Below are positions 7,885 through 19,166 of a DNA stretch of 64,000 nt, one piece after another. A program made the translations under genes and the position numbers. A model generated the notes under the pieces. The model saw only the letters and a program-made list of their open reading frames with translations. It was not told the DNA's origin and did no database searches. This DNA is from DASQUK01 sp963813485 (GTDB lineage: Bacteria > Actinomycetota > Acidimicrobiia > Acidimicrobiales > VFJN01): positions 168,373 through 232,372 of the forward strand of contig CAWEZE010000010.1 in NCBI GenBank assembly GCA_963813485.1, in the 5' to 3' direction. The first letter of the stretch is position 1. Each line of letters opens with the position of its first letter.

Positions 7885-9060
7885 ATGGTTGCTCAGGTGG
7901 ACACGACACCGGCGTCGGGCGAACGGATCCTCGATGCCGTCGGCGGGTTGGCGCCGGTCATCGCCGCTCGCGCCGGCGAAATCGAAGAGGCGCGGCGCCT
8001 CCCGCCCGACCTGCTGGCGGACCTGACGGCGGCGGGATGCTTCCGGATGCTGCTCCCCCGCAGCCACGGAGGGGCGGGCGTCGACCTGGCCACGTCGATG
8101 CGGGTGTACGAGGAGTTGGGCCGGGCCGACGCCTCGGTCGCGTGGACTGTCGGGATCGGCGCCGGCTGCTGGCTCGATCTGGTCGGCCTGCCCCGGGCGA
8201 CATTCGACGCCCTGTTCGCAAGCGGCCCCGGCGTCAAGTTCGGCGGAGCCATCAACCCGGCGGGGGTGGCCGTGCCGGCCGAGGGGGGCTTCCGGGTGAC
8301 CGGGCGCTGGGCATTCGTGAGCGGTTGTCAGCATTGCGATTGGATCTACGGCAACTGCATCGAGGAGGGGGCGGCGGGCGAGGGTGACATGCCGCCGCTG
8401 CGCTTGGCCCTGTTTCGCGCCGGCGAGATCGAGATCGAGGACACCTGGTCGGTGTCGGGGCTGTGCGGCACCGGCAGTCACGACATCGTGGCCGACGATG
8501 TCTTCGTGCCTGCCGAACGCACCTTCGCGCTGCTGTCGGCTGAGCCGTGCCTGGACGAGCCGCTGGTGCGCGTTCCGCTGCCGTCGCCGTACGCGCTCCA
8601 GATGGCGAGCGTGGCGCTGGGCATCGCCCAGGGCGCCCTCGACGACATCCTGGCGTTGGCGACAGACAAGGTGCCGCTGTTCGCCGGCGCGTCGCTGGCC
8701 GCGAACCCGCTGTTCCAGAACCAGCTCGCCGAGTCCGATGCCCGGCTCCGAGCAGCGCGCGCCCTGGTCTATGCCGACGCCGGGACGGCGTGGGCGACGG
8801 CGCTCGCCGGCGACGCCTTCACGCCCCGGCACCGGGCCCGCATCCGGGCATCGGCGGTATGGGCGACCGATGCCGCGGCGGCGGTCGTCGATACCGCCTA
8901 CCGCGCAGGCGGCGGCAGCTCGCTCTACACCGCCAGTCCCCTGCAGCGCCGGCTCCGCGACATCCACGCCCTGACCCAGCACTTCCTGGTCAAGCTCGAC
9001 TCGCTGACGACGGCAGGCGCCGTGCTGACCGGCCAGGACGTCGACACCACCTTCTTGTGA
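7885..9060 (+). CDS. Acyl-CoA dehydrogenase-like flavoprotein / group D flavin monooxygenase
   Basis: 391 residues from the ATG at 7885. The order is an N-terminal helical domain (RILDAVGGLAPVIAARAGEI, LPPDLLADLTAAGCFRMLLP), a middle beta domain (GGFRVTGRWAFVSGCQHCDW, WSVSGLCGTGSHDIVADDVF) and a C-terminal helical bundle (YRAGGGSSLYTASPLQRRLRD, HFLVKLDSL). The middle and C-terminal signatures are those of two-component flavin-dependent oxygenases and dehydrogenases related to HsaA and HpaB-like enzymes, not beta-oxidation dehydrogenases with the catalytic Glu. A flavin reductase partner is not adjacent. The substrate is unknown. Confidence 0.8.
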   Translation: MVAQVDTTPASGERILDAVGGLAPVIAARAGEIEEARRLPPDLLADLTAAGCFRMLLPRSHGGAGVDLATSMRVYEELGRADASVAWTVGIGAGCWLDLVGLPRATFDALFASGPGVKFGGAINPAGVAVPAEGGFRVTGRWAFVSGCQHCDWIYGNCIEEGAAGEGDMPPLRLALFRAGEIEIEDTWSVSGLCGTGSHDIVADDVFVPAERTFALLSAEPCLDEPLVRVPLPSPYALQMASVALGIAQGALDDILALATDKVPLFAGASLAANPLFQNQLAESDARLRAARALVYADAGTAWATALAGDAFTPRHRARIRASAVWATDAAAAVVDTAYRAGGGSSLYTASPLQRRLRDIHALTQHFLVKLDSLTTAGAVLTGQDVDTTFL

Positions 9061-9078
9061 TCCGGCGACGACGGCCGC

Positions 9079-9852
9079 CTACGACGCCGCCTGGCCCGTC
9101 AGCTTGCGGTTCTTGATCTGGGCCTTGACGTAGTCCCGGTTCATGTAGGCGATGAAGTCGATCGAGATCTCCTTGGGGCACGCCTCCTGGCACTCCGCAT
9201 GGTTGGTGCAGGAGCCGAAGTACTCCTCCATGGTGTCGACCATCGCCTTGGTGCGGGTGTAGCGCTCGGCCTGACCCTGGGGCAGCAGGTTGAGGTGCTG
9301 GATCTTGGCTGCCGTGAACAGCTGCGCGGCCGAGTTGGGGCACGCGGCCACGCACGCCGCGCAGCCGATGCAGGCGGCGGCGTCCATGGCGGCGTCGGCG
9401 GCATCCTTGGGCACGAGGGTGAGGTTGGCGTCGGGGGCCGCGCCGGTGGGGGCGGTGATGTAGCCGCCGGCCTCGATGATTCGGTCGAACGCCTGCCGGT
9501 CGACGATCAGGTCACGCAGCACCGGGAACGCCCGCGCCCGCCACGGCTCGATGAAGATCTCGTCGCCGTCGGAGAACTTGCGCATGTGGAGCTGGCAGGT
9601 GGCCGTGCCCCTCTGTGGGCCGTGCGCCTGCCCGTTGATCATCATCCCGCAGCTGCCACAGATGCCCTCGCGGCAGTCGTGCTCGAAGGCGATCGGTTCC
9701 TCGCCCTTGGCGATGAGCCGCTCGTTCACGATGTCGAGCATCTCGAGGAAGGACATGTCGGGGCTGATGTCCTTGGCCTCATCGGCGTAGGTGGCCATTC
9801 GTCCCGGTTCGTCGGGGCCGGCTTGCCGCCAGACATGCAAGGTCAGGTCCAT
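9079..9852 (-). CDS. sdhB: Succinate dehydrogenase iron-sulfur subunit
   Basis: 257 residues. The N-terminal ferredoxin domain carries the [2Fe-2S] ligands in CREGICGSCGMMING and the later TATC. The C-terminal domain carries ACIGCAACVAACPNSA and CTNHAECQEACP for the [4Fe-4S] and [3Fe-4S] clusters. It passes electrons from SdhA to the quinone site in SdhC. It is last in the sdhCAB operon, 17 bp after sdhA. The start is set by the ATG at 9852, since the frame upstream is antisense-type noise inside sdhA. Confidence 0.95.
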   Translation of the reverse strand: MDLTLHVWRQAGPDEPGRMATYADEAKDISPDMSFLEMLDIVNERLIAKGEEPIAFEHDCREGICGSCGMMINGQAHGPQRGTATCQLHMRKFSDGDEIFIEPWRARAFPVLRDLIVDRQAFDRIIEAGGYITAPTGAAPDANLTLVPKDAADAAMDAAACIGCAACVAACPNSAAQLFTAAKIQHLNLLPQGQAERYTRTKAMVDTMEEYFGSCTNHAECQEACPKEISIDFIAYMNRDYVKAQIKNRKLTGQAAS

Positions 9853-9869
9853 CTGTAGGCGCTCCCCAA

Positions 9870-11785
<1,916 letters not shown>

Positions 11786-11789
<4 letters not shown>

Positions 11790-12691
11790 GGCGAGCCCTT
11801 CTCCGCATACAGCTCGCAGGTCTCGATGGTGTCACCGGACACCCGGCAATCGGGGTTGTCGTCGGCGTCCACGGCGCCGGTCAGCACCGCGATCGGGAAG
11901 CTGAGGTTGCCGAGCATCACGATGCCGGCGAACGTCCCGGCGAAGCCGCGGCGCCACGAGTTCCACTTGGGGTTGTTGAGCCCCAGGCTCTGGAACATCG
12001 ACCACGCGCCGTGGAAGAGGTGGAGTCCCAAGGCGACGTTGGCGACGATGTAGATGGCGGAGCTCCACGGTCGCTCGAAGCTGGCGACCAGGTTGCGGTA
12101 GACGTCGCCCCGCACGAAGCCGGGGTTGGCCGGCCCCCAGGTCAGGTCGGCCAGGTGCCAGATCAGGAACAGCAGGATCACGACGCCCGTCCAGCGCATC
12201 GAGCGGCTGGCGGCGTTGGCCGCCTGCCAATCCCGCGGGGACACGTAGCGGCCCTCGGCGTGGGCCCGCCGGTTCATCAGCGTGAGGCTGGCGGCGGCAT
12301 GGATGTGGAACACGAAGGCCGCGGCCAGCCCGATCCGCAACAGCCACAGCAGCCAGGTGCGGGGAAGGAGCGGCACCAGCAGCTCGCGCAGGAACTCGCT
12401 GTAGTGGTTGTAGTCCTCGGCGCCGAAGTAGAGCTTGAGGTTCCCGAACATGTGGGCGAACACGTAGGCCATGAGCGCGATGCCGGTCAGCGCCATCACC
12501 CACTTCTTGCCGACCGCCGAGCGGTAGAACTCCACCGGCCACGGTGCCGGTCGGCGGGGGCGGCGGTTCACGGGGGCGACGGGGGGCCGCTCCATGGTCT
12601 GCATCGCTCGATCAGCCTCCGGGACACCCCTGGTAATGAGCATCGATTCCGCCGGTCTCGAGTCGTCTTCGAACTGACGTTCGTCGTCCAT
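11786..12691 (-). CDS. sdhC: Succinate dehydrogenase cytochrome b subunit, single-subunit type
   Basis: 301 residues with a polar N-terminal extension of about 50 residues and five membrane segments (WVMALTGIALMAYVFAHMFG, LLWLLRIGLAAAFVFHIHAA, WTGVVILLFLIWHLADLTWG, AIYIVANVALGLHLFHGAWS, GIVMLGNLSFPIAVLTGAV). Histidines in the helices (AHMFG, FHIHAA, IWHLAD, LHLFHG) fit the two b hemes of a B-type complex II that needs no SdhD. It anchors SdhAB and reduces quinone. The N-terminus is uncertain: an internal ATG (MQTMERPPV) is an alternative start. Confidence 0.9.
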
Positions 12692-12820
12692 GGCCTATCC
12701 GCGGAATCGACGCTCACAAAATCTGGCGTGACCGTACTCCTCCCACTTTGGCCGATGGCAATTGCCGTTACGCAGCGCTGCGAGCGATTGGCCGAGTGAC
12801 ATTCGTCAATGACAAACGAC

Positions 12821-12840
12821 ACCTGACACCTGCGTCAGGT
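12821..12840. promoter_or_regulatory. Inverted repeat upstream of the first repeat lipoprotein
   Basis: Arms ACCTGAC (12821-12827) and GTCAGGT (12834-12840) with a 6-base spacer, about 78 bp before the ATG at 12918. The equivalent place before the second copy (13783-13793) holds ACCTGACAGGT, an 11-base palindrome. The elements are related but rearranged, fitting an operator or mRNA leader hairpin. Confidence 0.4.
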
Positions 12841-12917
12841 ACGACGGAACGGTCCTTCGATAGGGCGCATCGTCTTGTTGCCGGGTGGCGGACATCCGGT
12901 ACCGAGGAGGACAGACC

Positions 12918-13652
12918 ATGTCGTACTTCAGCAAGCGGGCACTGCGTTGGGCGGCACCGGTCGCCCTCGTGGGAGCCCTTGGACTCGCCGCATGCGGCGA
13001 CAACGATGGCACCGAGGCTGTCAGGGTTGCGGCTCCCAGCGCCGTGGGCTTTGGCAGCGATCAGCATCTCAACAACCAGGCCGCGGAGATCGCTCGGGCG
13101 TCGGCCAGTGCCGGCAGCGATCAGCACCTGAACAACCAGGCTGCGGAAATCGCCAGCCAGCGGGCGAATCGGGCGGCATCGGCCAGGCTCAGCGGCCAGG
13201 CCGAGCAGATGGCTCGGGCGTCGGCCAGTGCCGGCAGCGATCAGCACCTGAACAACCAGGCTGCGGAAATCGCCAGCCAGCGGGCGAATGAGGCGGCATC
13301 GGCCAGGCTCAGCGGCCAGGCCGAACAGATGCAGCGTGTGCAAGCGGCGCGGCTCGCGGCGCAGGCCGAGCAGCATGAGTGGTCGGCGCATCTCGAGGGC
13401 CAGGCCAACACCTACAGCGGCACCGACGTGCCCACCAATTCCGACGCCAACGTGCCGAACGCGTTCGAGGCGGGCAACCGGGCCGCCCAAGTGGCCCTGG
13501 CCGAGGGATACGTGGCCCAGCTGCAGGATCAGGCAGATGGCAACCGGGACGCCCAGATGGCGCAAGCCGAGCAGTACGTGGAGCAGCAGCAGGATCGGGC
13601 GGACGGCAACCGCTCCATGCTGCCCGGCAGCCACCACGTGTCGACCCAGTAG
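12918..13652 (+). CDS. Repeat-rich secreted lipoprotein, copy 1
   Basis: 244 residues. The signal peptide MSYFSKRALRWAAPVALVGA ends in a lipobox LAAC with Cys26 as the lipidated residue. The mature part is Ala/Gln/Asn-rich and low in complexity. A 40-residue unit (SDQHLNNQAAEIA, SARLSGQAEQM) is repeated twice, encoded by two near-identical 120-bp blocks at 13092-13211 and 13212-13331, preceded by a partial copy. It ends in PGSHHVSTQ. GGAGG lies 9 bases before the ATG. The first 60 codons and the leader are nearly identical to the second copy at 13880, so the pair arose by duplication. Function unknown. A surface or matrix role is possible. Confidence 0.75.
   Translation: MSYFSKRALRWAAPVALVGALGLAACGDNDGTEAVRVAAPSAVGFGSDQHLNNQAAEIARASASAGSDQHLNNQAAEIASQRANRAASARLSGQAEQMARASASAGSDQHLNNQAAEIASQRANEAASARLSGQAEQMQRVQAARLAAQAEQHEWSAHLEGQANTYSGTDVPTNSDANVPNAFEAGNRAAQVALAEGYVAQLQDQADGNRDAQMAQAEQYVEQQQDRADGNRSMLPGSHHVSTQ
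13092..13331. repeat. Two 120-bp in-frame tandem repeats
   Basis: Units 13092-13211 and 13212-13331 inside the first lipoprotein gene are identical except for a few bases. They encode the 40-residue module ARASASAGSDQHLNNQAAEI plus a QRAN-AASARLSGQAEQM segment. Confidence 0.85.
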
Positions 13653-13745
13653 ATCAGCGGAGCTCCGGCTCCAGTCGTGGTTACCGCCCGGCCATTCCGG
13701 CCGGGCGGTAACGCGCGCGTCGTCGACCACTGGCCGGAGGCACTC
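13653..13745. repeat. Remnant of the GH2 gene 3' end left by a tandem duplication, with perfect hairpin
   Basis: The spacer after the first lipoprotein resembles the last part of the GH2 gene near 14645-14710: both contain ACCGCCCGGCCATTCC followed by CCGGGCGG and then ACGCGCGCGTCGTCGA. In the spacer copy, changes have made a perfect 14-bp stem (13680-13693 with 13699-13712, loop ATTCC), which may now act as a terminator. This places the duplication boundary: the unit was lipoprotein gene plus the end of the GH2 gene. Confidence 0.6.
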
Positions 13746-13879
13746 ACCATCCGGCGGCCGTTGCGGTGGGGTGACGAAGGACACCTGACAGGTGGGTCAC
13801 CTGCGGCGGAAGGGTCCTTCCGTGGGGCGCATCGTCGCGTTGCCGGGTGGCGGACATCCGGTACCGAGGAGGACAGACC

Positions 13880-14485
13880 ATGTCGTACTTCAGCAAGCGG
13901 GCACTGCGTTGGGCGGCACCGGTCGCCCTCGTGGGAGCCCTTGGACTCGCCGCATGCGGCGACAACGATGGCACCGAGGCTGTCAGGGTTGCGGCTCCCA
14001 GCGCCGTGGGCTTTGGCAGCGATCAGCATCTCAACAACCAGGCCGCGGAGATCGCTCGGGCGTCGGCCAGTGATGTCAGCAACTCGGCTGTGGAGCTTGC
14101 TCAGCAGGAGCGGGCGTATAGGGCGTCGGCCAGTGATGTCAGCAACTCGGCTGTGGAGCTTGCTCAGCAGGAGCGGGCGTATAAGGCGTCGGCCAGTGAT
14201 GTCAGCAACTCGGCTGTGGAGCTTGCTCAGCAGGAGCGGGCGTATAAGGCGTCGGCCAGTGATGTCAGCAACTCGGCTGTGGAGCTTGCTCAGCAGGAGC
14301 GGGCGTACAGGGCGTCGGCCAGCGCCGGCAGCGACCAGCACCTCAGCAACTCGGCCGACGAGCTAACCCAGCAAGAGCGGGCATACCGGGCGGCAAGCGC
14401 CAGACTCACGGCGCAGGCCGAGCACTACTCGAGCGGCGGCGATTACGACTTCCTGCCCGGCGGCCACCACGTGTCGACGCGGTGA
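13880..14485 (+). CDS. Repeat-rich secreted lipoprotein, copy 2
   Basis: 201 residues, same signal peptide and lipobox (Cys26) as the upstream paralogue. The first 58 codons match, after which it diverges into four tandem copies of a 21-residue unit (SASDVSNSAVELAQQERAY) and a last partial copy with SDQHLSNSADELTQQERAY. It ends in PGGHHVSTR, like copy 1. The repeats predict an extended, largely helical or disordered surface protein. The same GGAGG site and leader precede it. Its stop is 5 bp from the convergent GH2 stop. I do not recognise a family. Confidence 0.75.
   Translation: MSYFSKRALRWAAPVALVGALGLAACGDNDGTEAVRVAAPSAVGFGSDQHLNNQAAEIARASASDVSNSAVELAQQERAYRASASDVSNSAVELAQQERAYKASASDVSNSAVELAQQERAYKASASDVSNSAVELAQQERAYRASASAGSDQHLSNSADELTQQERAYRAASARLTAQAEHYSSGGDYDFLPGGHHVSTR
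14060..14311. repeat. Four tandem 63-bp repeats
   Basis: Four consecutive units of 63 bp, almost identical at base level (single changes such as AGG/AAG in the ARG/LYS codon), encode the 21-residue module of the second lipoprotein. The high identity suggests recent expansion. Confidence 0.85.
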
Positions 14486-14489
14486 AGGA

Positions 14490-16679
14490 TCAGCGGGCGA
14501 TCGTCGATCGGTAGCGGTTGACGATCACATCCCGGCGGGACAGGTGGAGCTCGAGGTCGAGGCGGAGCGGGCCAACGGCCTCGGGCACCACCGCTTGCAG
14601 GGTCCCGACCCGAACGCACGAGTCGGCCGGGACGCCCCGCTCCAGCTCCACTCGTGACGACCGCCCGGCCATTCCAGCCGGGCGGACACGCGCGCGTCGT
14701 CGATCGCCACGCGAAGGTCCGAGACCACGTGCACGTCGAGCGCCAGTGCGTCGCCCGGCGCCACGGTCGCCGGCAGGCGGTCGGCCACGACGATCACCGG
14801 ACGGCACGCGTCTCGCAGGGCCCCGAAGCCGGGCTTGGGACGGCGTTCGTGGTCGAGCACCGACCACGTGACGCCTGGATGGCCGTCGGCCAGACAGAAC
14901 TGGGCGAACCCGCCGGTGGGCCGATACTTGAGCCGCCGTAGGGCCTCGACCTGCCGCCGGATCAGCTCGGCCTGGTAGCGCTGGGTGGCGGCACGCCAGT
15001 CGTCGAAGCTGGCGAAGGCGGCAGGGGGCACGTAGCGGTCGAACCGCGCCTTCTGGAGGTTGTGGCGCTCGCCCAGCCGGGGCCAGTCGAGGTCGGGCCA
15101 GCGCTCGGGCTCGCAGAAGGCGGCGCCGTCCCCGCTGGCGTCCGCCGCCGGGACGGCCTGGGCGCCGAACTCGCTCACGAAGCGCACCATTCGGGGCAAG
15201 GTACGGGCGAAGCCCGGCAGGTCGCGCTCGTCGCCCCAGTACCACCCGAAGTAGAGGTGGCTGTCGGTGCCGTCGAACTGGGGTGGATGCGGCGCCACGC
15301 CGGAATGGGCCACGACCGGACGGGTCCCGTCGGCCTTCTCGAGTGCCCGCTTGATCGATGCGTCGAGCACGGTCTTGTTCCAGCTCGGGAGCTGTTGGGC
15401 GCGCACCATCCGCAAGGCGCTGCGCCACGTGGCCGCGGCGCTGCCTCCCGCGGCTGCGCCAGGTATCGATCGCCATGGGCTCGTTGTGGCCGCACCACAC
15501 CGCAATCGACGGATGGTGGCCAAGCAGGTCGACCGCCTCTCGTGCCTGGCGCACCGCCGGGCGGCGTACGCCCGCGGCGTAGCCCCACTGGAGCGGCATG
15601 TCCTGCCACAGCAGTAGCCCTCGCTCGTCGGCGGCGTCGTACAGCTCGGGACGCGAGACATGGGCGTGCACCCGCAGCAGGTCGAGCCCGGCGTCGAGCG
15701 CCCACCCGACGTCGGCGCGTAGCTCCTCGGGCGACGCCTCGGCCAGGGCCATCCGGGTCGGTCCCTGGTTGGCGCCCTTGAGGAAGAGCCGCTCTCCGTT
15801 CACCGAGCAGGTCCAGTGGCGCAGCCGGACCGACCGAAGCCCCGTCCGCAATCTCCGGACGTCGCTTGTGATTCCTGCTGCGGAACGCGTGGCCGGGGCC
15901 ACCGATTCCGCGGCGGGAATCTCGACAGCCACGGTCACGTCGTGGAGGACCGGATCGCCCAGTGCCCGGGGCCACCACAGCTCGGGCCGCTCGGCCGTGA
16001 CGGCCCACTCGAGCTCGTTGACGCCGGCGGCGAGTGGCTGGGTCAGCTCGTGGTCGAGCGCGCCCAGCTCCGTGCGCACGCACACCGTCCGGCGGGCGTC
16101 GCTGTCCAGCGTCGCCCGGAAGGCGACCACTGCCCGGTCGGGCGTGGCCTCACGGCATAGCACCCGCAGGCGGGCGATCCGGACCGGCCCGGTCTCTGTG
16201 AGCCGCACCGGCCGCCAGATGCCCCCGGGGTTCCAGGCGGGATCGAGGCAATCCCAGTGCTGGAAGACGCCGGTGAGGTTGCGCTTGGCGGTCTTGGCGC
16301 GCTCGGGAGCACACGTCGCCTCCACCGCCAACACGTGCTCGAGCCGGTCGCTCAGCTGCTCGGTGATCTCGAACGTGTGGGGTACGAAGTAGCCCTCGGT
16401 GTCGCCGAGATAGCCGCCGTCGAGCCACACGTCGCCCTGGTAGAAGAGGCCGTCGAAGGTCAGCCAGCGCCGGCGGCCCTCGCCGGGGCGGTCCGTCACG
16501 AACCGGCAGCGGTGCAGCAGCGGGCCGTCGCTGTCCGCGAACGCCACCGTCGAGCGCCAGTGGCCCGGCACCGTGATCGGTTCCCAGGCGCCGTCGTCGA
16601 AGTCCACGCCGTAGTAGAGGCGGCGGAGGTCGTCGTCGGCGATTGCGGCGCGCCAGCCGTCGCTCAGGTGCATGGGCAC
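14490..16679 (-). pseudogene. Glycoside hydrolase family 2 (beta-mannosidase-like), two frameshifts as sequenced
   Basis: The N-terminal jelly-roll (WLTFDGLFYQGDVWLDGGYL), the immunoglobulin-like domain, and the start of the TIM barrel (CSVNGERLFLKGANQGPTRM, GLLLWQDMPLQWGYA) lead to the acid/base motif CGHNEP. Near 15463 the frame shifts by one extra base; the reading then continues with WNKTVLDASIKRALEKADGT, HLYFGWYWGDERDLPGF and the nucleophile motif FVSEFGAQAVP. Near 14665 a missing base returns it to the first frame, ending in VIVNRYRSTIAR. About 729 residues in total. It would hydrolyse beta-mannosides or related glycans. No signal peptide is seen. The frameshifts may be sequencing errors. 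Confidence 0.8.
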
Positions 16680-16691
16680 ATCGGGGGCAGG

Positions 16692-19103
16692 CTAATCCTC
16701 GGTCTTCGTGGCCTCGCCGACCTTGTGTGCCCGCACCCAGCCGCTCATGCGCCACCCCATCTCGATGACGAACCCGCCGGCGGTGGCGATGGCGATGGCC
16801 GACAGCACGAGCTCGGTACGCGGCGGATTCAGCGCGAAGAAGTCCTGCAACCCGGGCACCGCCATGATGACCGCGAAGGCAGCCGCCATCGAGAGGACCA
16901 GCCCCGCCCGCCACGGGTTGGTGGGTCGGGCCAGGATGGCCAGCACCCACAGCGCCACCAGGAACAGGGTGATCGTGGCCGTCGTGCGGGCCTCCGTCAG
17001 GCTGACCCCGCTTTCCGAACGCGCCAGCCCGTAGGCGGCGATCGTGCAGGCGGCGGCGACGGTTCCGGCGGGCACCGCGAACCGCAGGACCCGCTCCACG
17101 AACCCCGGCCTGGCCCGCTCCGCGTTGGGCGCCAGCGCCAGGAAGAACGCGGGGATGCCGATGGTCAGGCTGCTGATGATCGTCAGATGCCGGGGCAGGA
17201 ACGGAAACGGCACCCGAGCCACGCCGACGGCGAGGGCCAGCAACGTGGCGTAGACGGTCTTGGTGAGGAACAGGTTGGCCACCCGCTCGACGTTGGCGAT
17301 GACGCGCCGTCCCTCGCCCAGCACCGGCGGCAGGCTTCCGAAGTCCGAGTCCAACAGGACCACCGGGGCCACCGCCCGGCTGGCCGGCGCGCCCGTTCCC
17401 ATGGCCACCCCGAGGTCGGCCTCCTTGAGCGCCAGCACGTCGTTCACACCGTCCCCGGTCATGGCGACCGTGTGCCCGCGCGACTGCAACGCCCGCACCA
17501 TCGCCTGCTTCTGCTTCGGTCCCACACGACCAAAGACGCTGGTGGTCTCCATCATGTCGGCCAGTTCGTCGGGGTCCGCGGGGAGCTCCCGGGCGTCACG
17601 GGGGGACTCGGCGGTGTCGATGCCGACGCGGGCGGCCACGGCCCCGACCGTCCGCGGGTCGTCACCGGAAACGACCTTGACGGTGACGTCCTGCGAGGCG
17701 AAGTAGTCGAGCGTGCTCCGGGCGTTCTCGCGGATGCGCTCCTCGATCACCACCAGCGCCACCGGCTGACCGGCGGGTGCGCCGTCGCCGCTGGGCGCAC
17801 CCTCGGTCCGGGCCAACAGCAGTACCCGGCGGCCACGGCGGGTCTCCTGGTCCACGAGCGCCGCGGCCTGTTGGCGGTCATCGTCTGTGCCGCGGCCGTC
17901 GCCCCTCGCCGCCTCCAGCAGCACGTTGGGAGCGCCGAGCACCCAGTCGCCGTGCTCACCGAAGCCGGTCCCCGAGTAGCGCTTGGCGGACGAGAACGCC
18001 GCTCGCCACGTCGGAGCCCACCCCGGCGATGGATAGCGCTCGCCGAGCGCCCGCATGCTGGCGTTGGGCTCGGGGTCGGTGGCGGCGAGGGCCCCCAACA
18101 CGGACTCGGCCTCGCTCGCGTCGGCCCCGTCGAGGGGGTGGACGTCGGCCACCTCGAGGCTCAGCTCCGTGATCGTGCCGGTCTTGTCGGTGCACACGAT
18201 GTCGACGCGGGCCAAGCCCTCGATCGCCGCCAGCTCCTGGACCAGCACCTGGCGCCGGCTGAGGCGCAACACGCCGGCGGTGAAGGCAACGCTGGTCAGC
18301 AGCACCAGCCCCTCGGGGATCATGGCGCCGACGCCGGCCACCGTGCCCCGGATGGCGTCGCCCACCGAGTCGTCCGTGGACTCCGCCAGCTGGCTGAAGA
18401 TCAGCAGGATGGCGGTCGGGATGATGAGCCACGTGACCATCCCCAGGATGCGGTCGGTGCCGCGCCGCAGCTCGGATCGCACGAGCGAGAACCGCCGGGC
18501 CTCCGACGCCAGCTGGTTGGCGTACGACTCGGCGCCGATGCGGTCGGCGCGGTACCAGCCCTGCCCGGCGGTCACGAAGCTGCCGGACAACACCTCGTCG
18601 CCGGGCGCCTTCACCTCCGGCACGGACTCGCCGGAAAGCAGCGACTCGTCGACCTCGAGCGCGTCCGCGGTCAGCACCTTGCCGTCGGCCACGATCTGGG
18701 TTCCCTGGCCCAACTCGACGACATCGCCGTCGACCACCTCCTCCAGGGTGATCTCATGGCGCTCGCCGTTGCGCGCCACGGTGACGGCCGGGGCCGTGAG
18801 CAGCGACAGCTGGTCGAGGGTCCGCTTGGCCCGCCATTCCTGGTAGATGCCGATGCCGGTGTTGGCCACCAGGACGACGCCGAACAGGGCGTCCTGCAGG
18901 GGGCCAATGGTCAGGATGACGACCAGCAGCGCGCCGAGGATGGCGTTGAAGCGGGTGAAGACGTTTGCCCGGACGATGGCCCACAGCGAGCGGCTGGTCC
19001 CGCCCGGAGCCCGGTTGACGCGGCCGCTCTCGACCCGCTCGGCCACCTCGGCGTCGGTCAACCCGTGGGGGATCGGAGTGGTGTCGACTGCTGCCTGCTG
19101 CAC
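16692..19103 (-). CDS. ctpE: P-type cation-transporting ATPase, CtpE-like
   Basis: 803 residues, close to mycobacterial CtpE. The GTG at 19103 is preceded by AGGAGG 5 bases away, which decides the start. Visible motifs are the actuator SLLSGES, membrane helix 4 MIPEGLVLL, the phosphorylation site VCTDKTGTIT, the nucleotide domain, and the hinge TGDGVNDVLALKEADLGVAM. About ten membrane segments are expected. CtpE is a calcium uptake pump in mycobacteria, so calcium is the best guess. It is divergent from the secreted protein at 19167. Confidence 0.9.
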   Translation of the reverse strand: MQQAAVDTTPIPHGLTDAEVAERVESGRVNRAPGGTSRSLWAIVRANVFTRFNAILGALLVVILTIGPLQDALFGVVLVANTGIGIYQEWRAKRTLDQLSLLTAPAVTVARNGERHEITLEEVVDGDVVELGQGTQIVADGKVLTADALEVDESLLSGESVPEVKAPGDEVLSGSFVTAGQGWYRADRIGAESYANQLASEARRFSLVRSELRRGTDRILGMVTWLIIPTAILLIFSQLAESTDDSVGDAIRGTVAGVGAMIPEGLVLLTSVAFTAGVLRLSRRQVLVQELAAIEGLARVDIVCTDKTGTITELSLEVADVHPLDGADASEAESVLGALAATDPEPNASMRALGERYPSPGWAPTWRAAFSSAKRYSGTGFGEHGDWVLGAPNVLLEAARGDGRGTDDDRQQAAALVDQETRRGRRVLLLARTEGAPSGDGAPAGQPVALVVIEERIRENARSTLDYFASQDVTVKVVSGDDPRTVGAVAARVGIDTAESPRDARELPADPDELADMMETTSVFGRVGPKQKQAMVRALQSRGHTVAMTGDGVNDVLALKEADLGVAMGTGAPASRAVAPVVLLDSDFGSLPPVLGEGRRVIANVERVANLFLTKTVYATLLALAVGVARVPFPFLPRHLTIISSLTIGIPAFFLALAPNAERARPGFVERVLRFAVPAGTVAAACTIAAYGLARSESGVSLTEARTTATITLFLVALWVLAILARPTNPWRAGLVLSMAAAFAVIMAVPGLQDFFALNPPRTELVLSAIAIATAGGFVIEMGWRMSGWVRAHKVGEATKTED

Positions 19104-19166
19104 CTGGTCCTCCTGTGCCGCAGAGTACCGACGGAACCGCGAGCCGGGGCGCGGTGTAGGACGGGC

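Noticed and set aside
14060..14311. CRISPR array
   Set aside because: The 63-bp units abut one another without unique spacers and encode protein repeats, so this is a coding tandem repeat.
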